Assembly: GCA_019112785.1 (NCBI GenBank)
Contig: DXIQ01000058.1
Coordinates: 1-64,000 of the forward strand
DNA from: Candidatus Blautia stercorigallinarum
GTDB taxonomy: Bacteria; Bacillota; Clostridia; Lachnospirales; Lachnospiraceae
Direction: 5' to 3'
DNA: 64,000 nucleotides
Positions 42,283 to 51,586 of the stretch are shown piece by piece. Made by a program: the position numbers and the translations under genes. Under the pieces are notes generated by a model, which made no database searches, was not told the origin of the DNA, and worked only from the letters and a program-made list of their open reading frames with translations. Within the stretch, counting starts at the first letter, position 1. Each line of letters opens with the position of its first letter.

Positions 42283-43125
42283 GTATTGAGATCAGGTGGA
42301 AAAACAGATACGCCAGGAGGCTGTGCGCAAAGAAATCCGTACAGAGCTGGGGCAGCATATCGAAGACCAGGCGGATTTTTATCAGGAATCAGGCATGAGC
42401 CGGGCAGAAGCAGTGGAAAGAGCAGTAGAGGATATGGGAGACCCGGTGGAGACGGGAGTGCAGCTGGATATGGTCCATCAGCCTCAGCTGGATAAGAAAC
42501 TGATGTTCGCAGTGGCCCAGCTATTAGCTACAGAAGCAATCCTTCAGATTTTCTTTTATTTGAGGATAGAAAGACAACCTGCAGTTTTTTCTACAGTGGC
42601 CATGATTATGTTTGGACTGATAGATTTTCTGTGGATGCTGATGTTTGCTACAAGAAGCTTCTTTTCCCATAAATTTCATGAGGCCTCTACCTGGTTTTGC
42701 ATGTGGCTGTCAATTGCTATTTTAGGAGCCGTTTTCGGAGGAACGGGAATCAGCGGAGCAGAGAGAGTTGGCCTTACCTGCCCGGAATCCTGAAGGCTCT
42801 GGCCGGTGAATATTTTCCAGTAAGCCTTTGTGTATGTGCAGCAGCAATTCTGGGTTTCTTTCTGTGGCTGATCCTGAACATCCGAAAACTGACCAATGAC
42901 CTGTGCCGGATGCTGTGCCTGGGAGTTTTAGGAGGTTTTTTGATACAGACCTTATATTCACTGGCTTGTCTTGCCGGACTGGGACCATATGAATATGTAT
43001 TTTTTCCTTTGCTGTCGGTATGGTACAGCGGCATGGGCGCTATACACTCGTATCACTACTGGTTCCTGGGGATTTTCCTGAACTGTCATAAATCCGACAG
43101 GATCATTCCAAAAAAAATGAAATAA
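42269..43125 (+). pseudogene. Permease-prefix-domain membrane protein, nonsense plus frameshift
   Basis: ATG 42269 follows GGGAGGG and overlaps padR. It reads MDVYEY, then TGA (42287-42289), then DQVEKQIRQEAVRKEIRTEL, a normal PadR-partner start with one Leu codon replaced by a stop. The frame then runs through ELGQHIEDQADFYQESGM and two membrane segments to a TGA at 42791. The missing remainder (WPYLPGILKALAGEYF, membrane segments, HYWFLGIFLN) is in a different frame up to 43125, consistent with loss of one base between about 42700 and 42790. Two lesions make true decay more likely than a read error. Confidence 0.85.
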
Positions 43126-43135
43126 AGACCAATGT

Positions 43136-43209
43136 AAAAGGACTGTCTCAAAATTCAGAACAGAAAATAGTAGTTTCTTGTTCCCGACGGATTGAGAAAC
43201 AGTCCTTTT
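43136..43209. terminator. Bidirectional terminator, PadR locus 3 / asr operon
   Basis: AAAAGGACTGT pairs exactly with ACAGTCCTTTT, with CTCA/TGAG inside. It serves the convergent locus 3 and asrC. Confidence 0.85.
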
Positions 43210-43221
43210 GACGTGACATTT

Positions 43222-44196
43222 TTACCTGAAATGAATTCCGCTCCAGTAAACATTATCCTTCACAATGGTCTCAGGAGGCAGCTCTACCCCCTCCAGGGCC
43301 CATTTTTTGAACTCCTTAAAACCTACCCGGTCGATGATGTAGCCTACATGTTCTTTTCCCCCGGGAGCTTTTGGATCAATGTATTCTTTTGCAAATTTGT
43401 AAGTATTCAGGATTACCTTTACAATGGTATCCTCGTCAGCCCAGAGAAGGAAATCTTCTCCCAGCCTTGGATTTTTCTTTCCTGTACGTCCCATAATGGT
43501 AAGACGGTAATATTTTTTCCGGCTTCTTGTCCAGGCCCTGGTAGGGCATTTGGTGACGCAGACACCGCAGCCCACACATTTTTCTGTGTTCCGGACAATC
43601 TTATAATTTTCCATATGGAGGGCGTCTACAGAAAGCTGGTCGCAGCCTTTGATACAGGCACTGCAGCTTACGCACCGGTTGGGATCGTACTGGGGCTCCG
43701 TCATTCCGATAATGCCGAAATCATGCATCCTGGCCTTGATACAGTCGTTGGCGCAGCCGGTAAGAGCGATCTTAAAATGCAGGTCATTGGGGAAAATGGC
43801 TTTTTCGATCCGTTTTGCAAAGGCCGCTGTATTATAGTTTCCGAAAGGACAGACCCGGTTGCCGATGCAGGCGCTGACATTTCTGGTTCCGGAAGAGGCG
43901 TAGCCGGTGCCGGGAACTTCCTGATTGATCTCCAGATTTTCAATAATGGGTTGAAGTTTTTCATTAACCTTTGCCATGTCCCTGATAGAGATCCCTTCAA
44001 TCTCGAATCCCTGGCGGGTAGTAATATGTACCTGGCCGTTGCCGTATTCTCTTGCAATTTCTGCCACCTGAGTCAGTACGTCTGCGTTACAGGCTCCTCC
44101 GGGAATACGGACTCTGGAGGCCACGACATCTCTGTGTTTGGTCACACGAAAAGCGTTCTTTTTTAACTTCTTTGTATTTACATCAACATGCATCAT
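43222..44196 (-). CDS. asrC: Anaerobic sulfite reductase subunit C
   Basis: This 324-residue siroheme/[4Fe-4S] catalytic subunit reduces sulfite to sulfide. Siroheme-cluster cysteines are ACIGNRVCPFG and LTGCANDCIKARM near residues 110 and 145. Two ferredoxin clusters follow: CVSCSACIKGC and CVGCGVCVTKCP. The start is the first of two adjacent ATGs (44196), behind AAGGAGGT. It is the last gene of the crp-asrA-asrB-asrC unit, 10 bp after asrB. A terminator follows. Confidence 0.95.
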   Translation of the reverse strand: MMHVDVNTKKLKKNAFRVTKHRDVVASRVRIPGGACNADVLTQVAEIAREYGNGQVHITTRQGFEIEGISIRDMAKVNEKLQPIIENLEINQEVPGTGYASSGTRNVSACIGNRVCPFGNYNTAAFAKRIEKAIFPNDLHFKIALTGCANDCIKARMHDFGIIGMTEPQYDPNRCVSCSACIKGCDQLSVDALHMENYKIVRNTEKCVGCGVCVTKCPTRAWTRSRKKYYRLTIMGRTGKKNPRLGEDFLLWADEDTIVKVILNTYKFAKEYIDPKAPGGKEHVGYIIDRVGFKEFKKWALEGVELPPETIVKDNVYWSGIHFR

Positions 44197-44206
44197 TCCA
44201 ACCTCC

Positions 44207-44998
44207 TTAATCCAGCAGTTTTTTGCCTTCGGTATAATTAAATACCGGGCCGTCCAGACAAATATAGGTGTCTCCCATACGGCAGTGGCCGCATTTGCCC
44301 AGACCGCAGCACATTTTCCGCTCCTGGGAGATCCAGATCTGATGGTCTTCAATATCCAGTTTCTTAAATTCCGCTACAGCGAATTTCATCATTACGGGAG
44401 GGCCTACTACGATGACAGCCGCATTTTCCTTATTTTCAAAAGTAATATCCGGGATATATTTTGTCACCAGTCCCACGTTCCAACCAGGCTCTTCGGCTGC
44501 GTCTACGGTAATGGTGAGATTCATTTTCTGATCTTCCCATCTTTTGATGTCTTCTTTAAAAAGCACATCTTCGGGAGATTTGAATCCTGCAATGACTGTA
44601 AGGGATCTTACTTCCTCCGGATGATTTCCGAAATAGTCGATCACGCCTTTTACGGGAGATACACCTGTTCCTCCGGCAACGATGATCAGTTCCTTTTCTC
44701 GATAATTTTCCGGGAGAAAGCCGTTGCCGTAAGGCCCCCTCATAAAGAGGCTTTTTCCTTCCTGGTTTTCAAAGATTTCGTTGGTTACTTTTCCTACTTT
44801 ACGGATGGTCAGATCCACATAGTCCGGGCCGATGCCGCTGACAGAGATGGGAGCCTCCCCGTATTTAGGAACAGAGACTTCAAAGAACTGCCCTGGCTTA
44901 ACCTCTCCGACATAGTGCATGCGGAAGGTGTATTCAATATCTGTGTGACGGATGACTTTCTGTATCCGGGACAAAAAAGGCATATATGGGTTATTCAT
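44207..44998 (-). CDS. asrB: Anaerobic sulfite reductase subunit B
   Basis: This 263-residue FAD/NAD(P)H reductase subunit passes electrons to AsrC. FAD site parts are FFEVSVPKYGEAPISVSGIG and MRGPYGNGFLPE. The NAD part is ELIIVAGGTGVSPVKGVI. C-terminal cysteines for a [2Fe-2S] cluster are in MCCGLGKCGHCRMG, then YICLDGP. ATG 44998 follows GGAGGG. The 3' end of asrA overlaps its start by 8 bp, so translation is coupled. Confidence 0.95.
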   Translation of the reverse strand: MNNPYMPFLSRIQKVIRHTDIEYTFRMHYVGEVKPGQFFEVSVPKYGEAPISVSGIGPDYVDLTIRKVGKVTNEIFENQEGKSLFMRGPYGNGFLPENYREKELIIVAGGTGVSPVKGVIDYFGNHPEEVRSLTVIAGFKSPEDVLFKEDIKRWEDQKMNLTITVDAAEEPGWNVGLVTKYIPDITFENKENAAVIVVGPPVMMKFAVAEFKKLDIEDHQIWISQERKMCCGLGKCGHCRMGDTYICLDGPVFNYTEGKKLLD

Positions 44999-45998
44999 GG
45001 ACCTTCCCTCCAATCTCTGATAATTTATTCAAACATCCTATATAGGAAATATATTCCGGACAGACGTTCTCACATCTGCCGCAGCCTACGCACATAGGAT
45101 AACCGAAGCGGTTTTTATAGTTCTGGATCTTATGGAGCACTTTAAAACGCATACGCTCTCCCTGATCTTTGCGGAAGCTGATGCCTCCGGCAATATCGCT
45201 GTATCCGTCTACCTGGCAGGAAGCCCAGACTCTCCGCCGCTCACCTGCATTTTCATTATCCCGGTAAAAGATATCCTGCATGGTAAAGCAGGTGCAGGTA
45301 GGACAGACAAAGTTGCACCGTCCGCAGCCGATACATCTGCCGCTGTATTCTTTCCATACTTCATGGGAGGAAATATTTTCCGGGAGAGTTTCCGGGATGG
45401 GAACAGTTTCTTCATTTTCTTTTACATACTGGATGTCCTGATTGTCCTGGGGAACTGATATACCTTCTGCATAGGAAGAAAGAACTTCATCTTTCAGTTC
45501 CAGGTAAAGACCTTCTTCGGCAGGGTGGGCGTAGCCGTCATAGTTTTCTGCCTGGTTGGTACCCATGGAGACACAGAAGCAGGATTTAAAGGACTGGTTG
45601 CAGCCCATTAAGATAAATTTGGCGTTTTTCCGGATATTTTTGTAGTAGAAATCTTCCGGTCCGTTATGAAGATAGATATCATCCAGACGCTTTAAAGCAT
45701 TCAGATCACAGGATCTCAGGAAAATCAGTCTTTTTTTCTTCTCTTCGGGGATTTTTACGCTGTTTTCTGTAAAATACATAATGGTATCAGAAATGGGCAG
45801 CAGCGTTTCCTTAAAGCTGTAATCGGATTTTTCATCCCAGACAATTTCATCAAAAGACTCAATAATACCGTAGCGGACAATATCTGTATCAGAATAACAT
45901 CCGGTGCCGGCATAAAGCCTGGGAGCAAATACATCATAGTCTTTTTTCAGATTTTTCAGAAGCTCGGATAAGGCTTCCTTATTCCAAAGATTTCCCAT
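44991..45998 (-). CDS. asrA: Anaerobic sulfite reductase subunit A
   Basis: This 335-residue electron-transfer subunit has two [4Fe-4S] sites. One is CIGCGRCNFVCPTCTCF near residue 225. The second, near residue 305, is CVGCGRCENVCPEYISYIGC. Upstream regions (YAGTGCYSDTDIVRYGI, LRSCDLNALKRLDDI) match the AsrA family. ATG 45998 follows AAGGAG; a GTG at 46004 is too close to the site. The regulator gene ends 12 bp upstream. Confidence 0.95.
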   Translation of the reverse strand: MGNLWNKEALSELLKNLKKDYDVFAPRLYAGTGCYSDTDIVRYGIIESFDEIVWDEKSDYSFKETLLPISDTIMYFTENSVKIPEEKKKRLIFLRSCDLNALKRLDDIYLHNGPEDFYYKNIRKNAKFILMGCNQSFKSCFCVSMGTNQAENYDGYAHPAEEGLYLELKDEVLSSYAEGISVPQDNQDIQYVKENEETVPIPETLPENISSHEVWKEYSGRCIGCGRCNFVCPTCTCFTMQDIFYRDNENAGERRRVWASCQVDGYSDIAGGISFRKDQGERMRFKVLHKIQNYKNRFGYPMCVGCGRCENVCPEYISYIGCLNKLSEIGGKVHE

Positions 45999-46010
45999 AA
46001 ACACACTCCT

Positions 46011-46700
46011 TTACATTTTATAAAATTCGGCCAGACCATCGGGATTGGGAAGGATAAAATGGCGGTCCCGGTAGACAAGAAGGCCTCTGGCCGCCAGACT
46101 TTTGCAGGCTCTGGAAACATTTTCCCTGGGTACGCCTACAAAGTCAGCCATTAAAGTCATGGTAAAAGGCAGGTAGATATAGACCCCTTCTTCCCGCCGC
46201 TCTCCAAAGTCTCGCCCTAATTTCCACAGTTTTGCCGCAATCTTCCGTTCAGTGACCATACTGCCGGAAGTATTTTTCAGCTGATGGGCCAGACGCCAGA
46301 GATACCTCTCATATTCATCCAGCACCGCCTGGGTGAGAGGAAAACTTTCCTTCATAAAGCCCAGGAAATTCTTTTTTGAAATTTTCAGCACAAGGACCGG
46401 AGTAATAGATTCACAGGAAAGAGACAGGGAATGGGAACTGTTTATATCATGGTTCAGAAGATGTCCTTTCCCCAGAAAAAACAGGATCTTCCTCTGTCCG
46501 TGTTTGGTGATGTTGTAGACAGATACTTCCCCTGACAGGAGAATCAGCACATTTTGAATATTTTCGCCGCTGGAAAACAGCAGGCTTTTTTTCGGTATGT
46601 CCTGGATATGCCCGGCATTTAAAAGAGTCTGGACAAACTCCAGGGGCAGCCGGTGAAAAAATTTCAGAGCCTTTAACTGGCCGGCAGATATAGTTTCCAT
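46011..46700 (-). CDS. Crp/Fnr-family regulator of the asr operon
   Basis: This protein has 229 residues. A cyclic-nucleotide-binding-like β-barrel (NVLILLSGEVSVYNITKHGQ) and long dimer helix lead to a C-terminal winged helix, TLMADFVGVPRENVSRACKS. It lacks the N-terminal Cys cluster of Fnr, so it does not sense oxygen by an iron-sulfur site. AGGAGGAAG precedes the ATG. It is the first gene of the asr unit, and its promoter carries a perfect palindrome placed for class II activation, so autoregulation is likely. The effector is unknown. Confidence 0.92.
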   Translation of the reverse strand: METISAGQLKALKFFHRLPLEFVQTLLNAGHIQDIPKKSLLFSSGENIQNVLILLSGEVSVYNITKHGQRKILFFLGKGHLLNHDINSSHSLSLSCESITPVLVLKISKKNFLGFMKESFPLTQAVLDEYERYLWRLAHQLKNTSGSMVTERKIAAKLWKLGRDFGERREEGVYIYLPFTMTLMADFVGVPRENVSRACKSLAARGLLVYRDRHFILPNPDGLAEFYKM

Positions 46701-46734
46701 AACTTCCTCCTAATGGAAATAGATTCCTGGTGTC

Positions 46735-46778
46735 AGTATAGCACAGAAAAGATCCGGTGTCTGTGACGTACGTCACAG
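46735..46778 (-). promoter_or_regulatory. Crp/Fnr palindrome and promoter of the asr operon
   Basis: CTGTGACGTACGTCACAG (46761-46778) is an 18-bp perfect palindrome containing TGTGA-N6-TCACA. On the minus strand an extended -10, TGCTATACT (the TATACT is at 46740-46735), predicts a start near 46728. The palindrome centre (46769.5) is then at about -41.5, the class II activator position. Confidence 0.88.
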
Positions 46779-46809
46779 CAGGCTTTGCATACCGGGAGAT
46801 AAATCAAGA

Positions 46810-46839
46810 TAGACAAATCCTCTCAAAATGGATTATACT
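46810..46839 (+). promoter_or_regulatory. Promoter of greA
   Basis: TAGACA (46810-46815), 18 bp, TATACT (46834-46839), divergent from the asr promoter. Confidence 0.55.
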
Positions 46840-46900
46840 GTAAGAACAGATGATAATATCTGATTTGACAAATGGAGTATTGACAGAAAGGAAGTTTGTT

Positions 46901-47404
46901 ATGGGAGAGCAGTTGACCCAAAGCGATGTGAAAAAGATCCAGGAGGAGATCGATTACCGGAAGCTGGTGGTGAGAAAAGAAGCCATTGAGGCGGTCAAAG
47001 AAGCCAGAGCCCAGGGAGATCTCAGCGAGAATTTTGAGTACTATGCGGCAAAGAGAGATAAGAATAAAAATGAGAGCAGGATCCGTTATCTGGAGAGAAT
47101 GCTGAAGAACGCCACCATTGTTTCAGATACTTCCAAAACAGGTGAGGCAGGTATGAATAATTTTGTGGAAGTTTATTTTGAAGATGATGACGAGACAGAG
47201 CGGTATAAACTGGTAACATCCATCAGAGGAAATTCTCTCGATAATAAGATCAGCATTGAATCTCCTCTTGGAAAGGCCATACTGGGCCACAGGGCAGGAG
47301 ACAGGGTCTATGTAAAGATCAATGACAATGCAGGCTATTATATTCAGATTAAAAAAATAGAAGATACCACAGATGATGAGGCAGATGCTATCCGGAGCTT
47401 TTAG
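46901..47404 (+). CDS. greA: Transcription elongation factor GreA
   Basis: This protein has 167 residues. The N-terminal coiled coil carries GDLSENFEYYAAKRDK, with the acidic tip (D, E) that helps RNA polymerase cleave back-tracked RNA. The C-terminal FKBP-like domain includes SPLGKAILGHRAGD. ATG 46901 follows AAAGGAAG; an upstream start at 46850 is less likely. It is followed by the two-component genes 68 bp later. Confidence 0.93.
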   Translation: MGEQLTQSDVKKIQEEIDYRKLVVRKEAIEAVKEARAQGDLSENFEYYAAKRDKNKNESRIRYLERMLKNATIVSDTSKTGEAGMNNFVEVYFEDDDETERYKLVTSIRGNSLDNKISIESPLGKAILGHRAGDRVYVKINDNAGYYIQIKKIEDTTDDEADAIRSF

Positions 47405-47472
47405 CGCAGATACAGAAGAGCGAGAAAAGACTCCCTGGCTGGACAGGGAAGAACTGTGGCTGAGGTGAAGAA

Positions 47473-48147
47473 ATGATTTACTGTGTGGAAGATGAAAGAA
47501 ATATCAGGGAGCTTCTGGTTTATACTCTGAGCGGCAGTGGCTATGAGGCAAAAGGAGTGGCCAACGGCAAAGAACTGAAAAAAGCTTTAAAAGAGGAAAT
47601 ACCGGATCTGATATTGCTGGATATCATGCTTCCCGGCGAAGATGGATATGCGGTTCTGGAATATCTGAAAGGAAGGCCGGATACCCAGGATATTCCCGTG
47701 ATCATGGTCACTGCAAAAGAGGCGGAATATGATAAAGTCCGGGGGCTGGAAGGAGGCGCTGATGATTTTATCACGAAACCTTTCGGCATGATGGAATTCC
47801 TGGCCAGGGTCAAGGCAGTCCTGCGCAGAACAAAAAAGCAGGAACAGCCTAAAGAATATCATTATAAAGGCCTGACGGTAGATATGAAAAGCCGTAAAGT
47901 CCGGGAAAATGGAAGATGTGTAGATCTCACTCTGAAAGAATTTGAACTGCTGCGGTATCTGCTGGAAAACCAGGGAACGGTTCTCAGCAGGGAAAAGATC
48001 CTGGAGAAGATCTGGGGATATGAGATCTATGGTGAAACAAGAACAGTAGATGTCCATATCCGTACTCTCCGGCAGAAGCTTGGAGAAGCGGGAAAAATGA
48101 TCGAAACTGTCCGCGGGGTAGGATACCGTATAGGAGAAGAAACATGA
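47473..48147 (+). CDS. OmpR-family response regulator
   Basis: This protein has 224 residues. The receiver domain (1-120) has the phosphorylation Asp in DLILLDIMLPGEDG, Thr in VTAKE and Lys in FITKPFGMMEF. The winged-helix output domain (~130-222) has LTLKEFELLRYLLENQGTVL and the recognition helix TVDVHIRTLRQKLG. It overlaps the histidine kinase gene by 4 bp. It is PhoB-like in plan; the target genes are probably the ABC ATPase downstream and others. Confidence 0.95.
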   Translation: MIYCVEDERNIRELLVYTLSGSGYEAKGVANGKELKKALKEEIPDLILLDIMLPGEDGYAVLEYLKGRPDTQDIPVIMVTAKEAEYDKVRGLEGGADDFITKPFGMMEFLARVKAVLRRTKKQEQPKEYHYKGLTVDMKSRKVRENGRCVDLTLKEFELLRYLLENQGTVLSREKILEKIWGYEIYGETRTVDVHIRTLRQKLGEAGKMIETVRGVGYRIGEET

Positions 48148-49499
48148 GACAGAGGATCATGAGCCATGTAACCGTACTTGTAGTATTGTCTGTGCTCCTT
48201 ACTTATCTGGCAGCCAGCCTGGTCCTGTATCATAAATACAGAGGAGACATGCAGGCAGATGTGATCAAGGAAGCGGAATATATCCGGTATGCTCTGGAAA
48301 ATGTGGGAGAAGAATATCTGGCAAAGGATCTGGGGCAGCTGACGACCAGCCGGATCACCGTGCTTAATTCCCAGGGTGAGAAAGTCTATGACTCAAACCC
48401 GGAAGAAGACCAGGAAAACTATGGAGAGATGGAGGAGATACAGGAGGCACAGGACCAGGGAACCGGCCAGGCTCTGCGTTTTTCCGGAATGCTTTCTCAT
48501 CAGACCTTTTATTATGCGGTTCAGCTGGAAAACGGAGATATCCTCCGGGTAGGGAAGACAGGGGACAGTATTTTCCGTACTATGGTTTCCAGTTTTCCTC
48601 TTTTGGGCCTGATCATGGTGCTGATCCTGGCCCTGGGTTTTCTTTATATGAATTACCAGACCAAAAAGCTTATTGAACCTATTAATTGTCTTGATCTGGA
48701 GAAGCCGCTGAAAAATGTGGTCTATGAAGAGCTGAGGCCACTGCTGAAACGGGTGGATCAGCAGAACCGGCAGATTGCCAGTCATGTGGAAGAACTGAAA
48801 CAGGCGGAGCGGGTAAGAAGAGAATTCTCCGCCAATGTATCCCATGAGCTGAAGACCCCTCTCATGTCTATCTCCGGTTATGCGGAGATCATGAAAAACG
48901 GCATGGTGCGGCAGGAAGATGTACCGGAATTTGCTGCCAGGATCTATGATGAGGCGGCCAGACTTACAAGTCTGGTCCAGGATATTATTGAACTGTCCAA
49001 GCTGGATGAGAAGGAGGGAGAGCTGCCTCTGGAGATGGTAGATCTGTATGAACTTGTCCAGGATGTATGCAGAAACCTGGCTCTGCCCGCCGGCAAAAAA
49101 AATATTTCTGTCAAAGTAGAAGGCAGCCCGGCAAAGATCCGGGGTATCCGCCATGTATTATATGAAATGTTTTATAACCTGGTAGATAACGCTGTGAAAT
49201 ATAACCGGGAAGGCGGGTGGATAAAAGTCTCTCTTGATCCTGGCGAAAACGGCCCTGTCTTTACTGTGGAAGATAACGGCATTGGCATTGCCAGAGAGGA
49301 ACAGGACCGGATCTTTGAACGTTTTTACCGGGTGGACAAAAGCCATTCCAGAAAAACGGGAGGAACAGGCCTGGGCCTTTCCATTGTCAAGCACGGAGCG
49401 GCGCTCCATCAGGCAGAGATCCGTCTGGAAAGCCGTCTGGGAGAAGGAACAAAGATACGGATATTTTTTAAAGAACCAGAGAAGCATCCTGAAGGATGA
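48144..49499 (+). CDS. Sensor histidine kinase
   Basis: This 451-residue membrane protein has two membrane segments (VTVLVVLSVLLTYLAASLVL near residue 10 and FPLLGLIMVLILALGFLY near residue 155). They flank a ~120-residue extracellular sensor. The HisKA box is SANVSHELKTPLMSIS, the N box NLVDNAVKYN, then DNGIGIA and GTGLGLSIVKHG. It phosphorylates the response regulator encoded just upstream. The sensor domain gives no ligand clue. It is PhoR-like in order. Confidence 0.95.
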   Translation: MRQRIMSHVTVLVVLSVLLTYLAASLVLYHKYRGDMQADVIKEAEYIRYALENVGEEYLAKDLGQLTTSRITVLNSQGEKVYDSNPEEDQENYGEMEEIQEAQDQGTGQALRFSGMLSHQTFYYAVQLENGDILRVGKTGDSIFRTMVSSFPLLGLIMVLILALGFLYMNYQTKKLIEPINCLDLEKPLKNVVYEELRPLLKRVDQQNRQIASHVEELKQAERVRREFSANVSHELKTPLMSISGYAEIMKNGMVRQEDVPEFAARIYDEAARLTSLVQDIIELSKLDEKEGELPLEMVDLYELVQDVCRNLALPAGKKNISVKVEGSPAKIRGIRHVLYEMFYNLVDNAVKYNREGGWIKVSLDPGENGPVFTVEDNGIGIAREEQDRIFERFYRVDKSHSRKTGGTGLGLSIVKHGAALHQAEIRLESRLGEGTKIRIFFKEPEKHPEG

Positions 49500-49563
49500 T
49501 ACAGGCAGCTTATGCTGCAAAGATACAGAAGCGCAAACAGATGCAGGAGAGAGGAGCGGATCT

Positions 49564-50268
49564 ATGGCATATATAGAGTTTCAGCATGTGAAAAAATTTT
49601 ACGGAAAGAAAAATGAGGCAGTGATCAAGGCTCTGGATGACACCAATTTTACAGTGGAGGAAGGAGAACTGGCGGTGATCCTGGGAGCCTCCGGCGCAGG
49701 AAAGACCACGGCTCTTAATATTCTCGGAGGGATGGACCAGGCTACCCAGGGAGAAGTGATCGTAGCAGGAAAACATCTGAACAAATTTTCCGAGAAGGAA
49801 CTGGTGAAATACCGGAGAAATGATGTGGGATTTGTATTTCAGTTTTACAATCTGGTGCCTAACCTTACCGCGCTGGAAAATGTAGAGCTGGCGGTACAGA
49901 TCTGCAAGGACTATCTGAATCCGGAAGATGTGCTGAAAAAGGTGGGCCTGGAGGACAGGATGAAAAATTTTCCGGCCCAGCTTTCCGGAGGAGAGCAGCA
50001 GAGGGTGGCCATTGCTAGGGCTATAGCCAAGAATCCTAAATTGTTATTATGTGATGAACCGACGGGTGCCTTGGACTATAACACAGGCAAACAGATCCTT
50101 CAGCTTCTCCAGGATACCTGCCGGAAAGAACATATGACAGTGATCATTATCACCCACAATTCGGCTCTGGCTCCTATGGCAGACCGGATCATCCGTTTTA
50201 AAAGCGGAAAGGTTACAGATATTACATTAAATGAAAATCCCACCCCGATCTCCGAAATCGAGTGGTAG
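49564..50268 (+). CDS. ABC transporter ATP-binding protein (LolD/MacB type)
   Basis: This protein has 234 residues. Walker A is GASGAGKTT near residue 43, the signature is [14 protein letters not shown], and Walker B is [26 protein letters not shown] carries the H-loop. Subunits of this group normally pair with an FtsX/MacB-like permease. None is encoded next; proA follows 22 bp later. It probably belongs to the two-component unit, and the permease must be elsewhere or has been lost. ATG 49564 is used, behind GGAGAGAGGAG. Confidence 0.93.
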   Translation: MAYIEFQHVKKFYGKKNEAVIKALDDTNFTVEEGELAVILGASGAGKTTALNILGGMDQATQGEVIVAGKHLNKFSEKELVKYRRNDVGFVFQFYNLVPNLTALENVELAVQICKDYLNPEDVLKKVGLEDRMKNFPAQLSGGEQQRVAIARAIAKNPKLLLCDEPTGALDYNTGKQILQLLQDTCRKEHMTVIIITHNSALAPMADRIIRFKSGKVTDITLNENPTPISEIEW

Positions 50269-50290
50269 GAAGAAAAGAGGGCAGAGAGAT

Positions 50291-51586
50291 ATGGATATCA
50301 GAACAGAAGTAAAGAAAATGAAGGCGGACAGCCCCATTATGGCGGCCTTGTCTCTGGAAACCAGAAACCGGGCCCTGGAGGCTGCCGCGAAAGCTCTGGT
50401 GGAGAAGAAGGAAAACATCTTCCAGGCCAATAAAGAAGATATGGAAGCCGCAGAAAAGGCAGGTCTGGGGCAGGCTGTGCTGAAAAGGCTGAAATTCGAT
50501 GAACATAAGCTGGAGGATGTGATCAAGGGCATTGAAAATCTGATCCGTCTGCCGGATCCTCTGTCCCGGATACAGCTGGCCAGAGAATTGGACCAGGGAT
50601 TGGAGCTGTATCGGGTTACCTGTCCCATCGGTGTTATCGGGATCATTTTTGAGGCAAGGCCGGATGCCCTGGTGCAGATTTCCTCTCTCTGTATCAAAAG
50701 CGGCAACTGTGCGGTGCTGAAGGGAGGAAAAGAGACAGCCAGGACCAATAAAGTGCTCTTTAATCTGATCCATGAAGCCGTTGTAGGCTGCGGCCTTCCG
50801 GAAGGCTGTATGCTCCAGGCGGAGCTCCACAATGAGATCGATGAGCTGCTGGCCTGCGATGATTGTGTGGACCTGCTGATCCCCAGAGGTTCAAACCAGT
50901 TTGTCCGTTATATCATGGATCATACAAAGATACCGGTCATGGGCCATGCCGACGGGATCTGCCATATTTATGTGGATGAAGATTACGATATGGAAAAAGC
51001 GCTGCCTATCATCATAGACGCCAAGACTCAGTATACCGCTGCCTGCAATGCGGTGGAAACCCTTCTGGTAAACCGGAAAGCAGCGGCAGGCTTTCTTCCC
51101 GAGGCGGCGAAAGCCCTTAATGCGGCAGGAGTAAAACTCAGGGGAACCAGAGAGGTAAATGAGATCATCCCCTGTGAGATCATGGGAGAAGAGGAATTCC
51201 ATCGGGAGTATCTGGATCTGATCCTTTCAGTGAAGATCGTAGAGGATCTGGAAGAGGCTGTAAACCACATCAATACATATGGTTCTCATCATACGGACTG
51301 TATTATCACAGAAAATAAAGAACATGCATTAAGATTTATGCAGCTGGTGGATTCTGCCGGAGTTTATCAGAACTGTTCCACCAGGTTTGCCGACGGATTC
51401 CGCTACGGATTCGGAGCAGAGGTAGGGATCAGTACAGGAAAGATCCATGCCAGAGGACCGGTAGGTCTGGAAGGTCTGGTGACTTATAAATATAAGCTGT
51501 TTGGTCAGGGACAGATCGTGGGAGATTATGCTTCCGGAAAGAAAGCTTTTCATTTCCATGATCTGGATCCAGAGGCCGGCGTATGA
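50291..51586 (+). CDS. proA: Glutamate-5-semialdehyde dehydrogenase (gamma-glutamyl phosphate reductase)
   Basis: This 431-residue enzyme reduces glutamyl-5-phosphate to glutamate-5-semialdehyde with NADPH, the second step of proline synthesis. Motifs include IGVIGIIFEARPDALVQI, KSGNCAVLKGGKE, YTAACNAVETLLVN with the catalytic Cys, and a GLEGLVTYKYKLFG end. The usual partner proB is not adjacent. MDIRTEVKKM at 50291 is the natural start. The CPBP gene overlaps its end by 4 bp. Confidence 0.95.
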   Translation: MDIRTEVKKMKADSPIMAALSLETRNRALEAAAKALVEKKENIFQANKEDMEAAEKAGLGQAVLKRLKFDEHKLEDVIKGIENLIRLPDPLSRIQLARELDQGLELYRVTCPIGVIGIIFEARPDALVQISSLCIKSGNCAVLKGGKETARTNKVLFNLIHEAVVGCGLPEGCMLQAELHNEIDELLACDDCVDLLIPRGSNQFVRYIMDHTKIPVMGHADGICHIYVDEDYDMEKALPIIIDAKTQYTAACNAVETLLVNRKAAAGFLPEAAKALNAAGVKLRGTREVNEIIPCEIMGEEEFHREYLDLILSVKIVEDLEEAVNHINTYGSHHTDCIITENKEHALRFMQLVDSAGVYQNCSTRFADGFRYGFGAEVGISTGKIHARGPVGLEGLVTYKYKLFGQGQIVGDYASGKKAFHFHDLDPEAGV

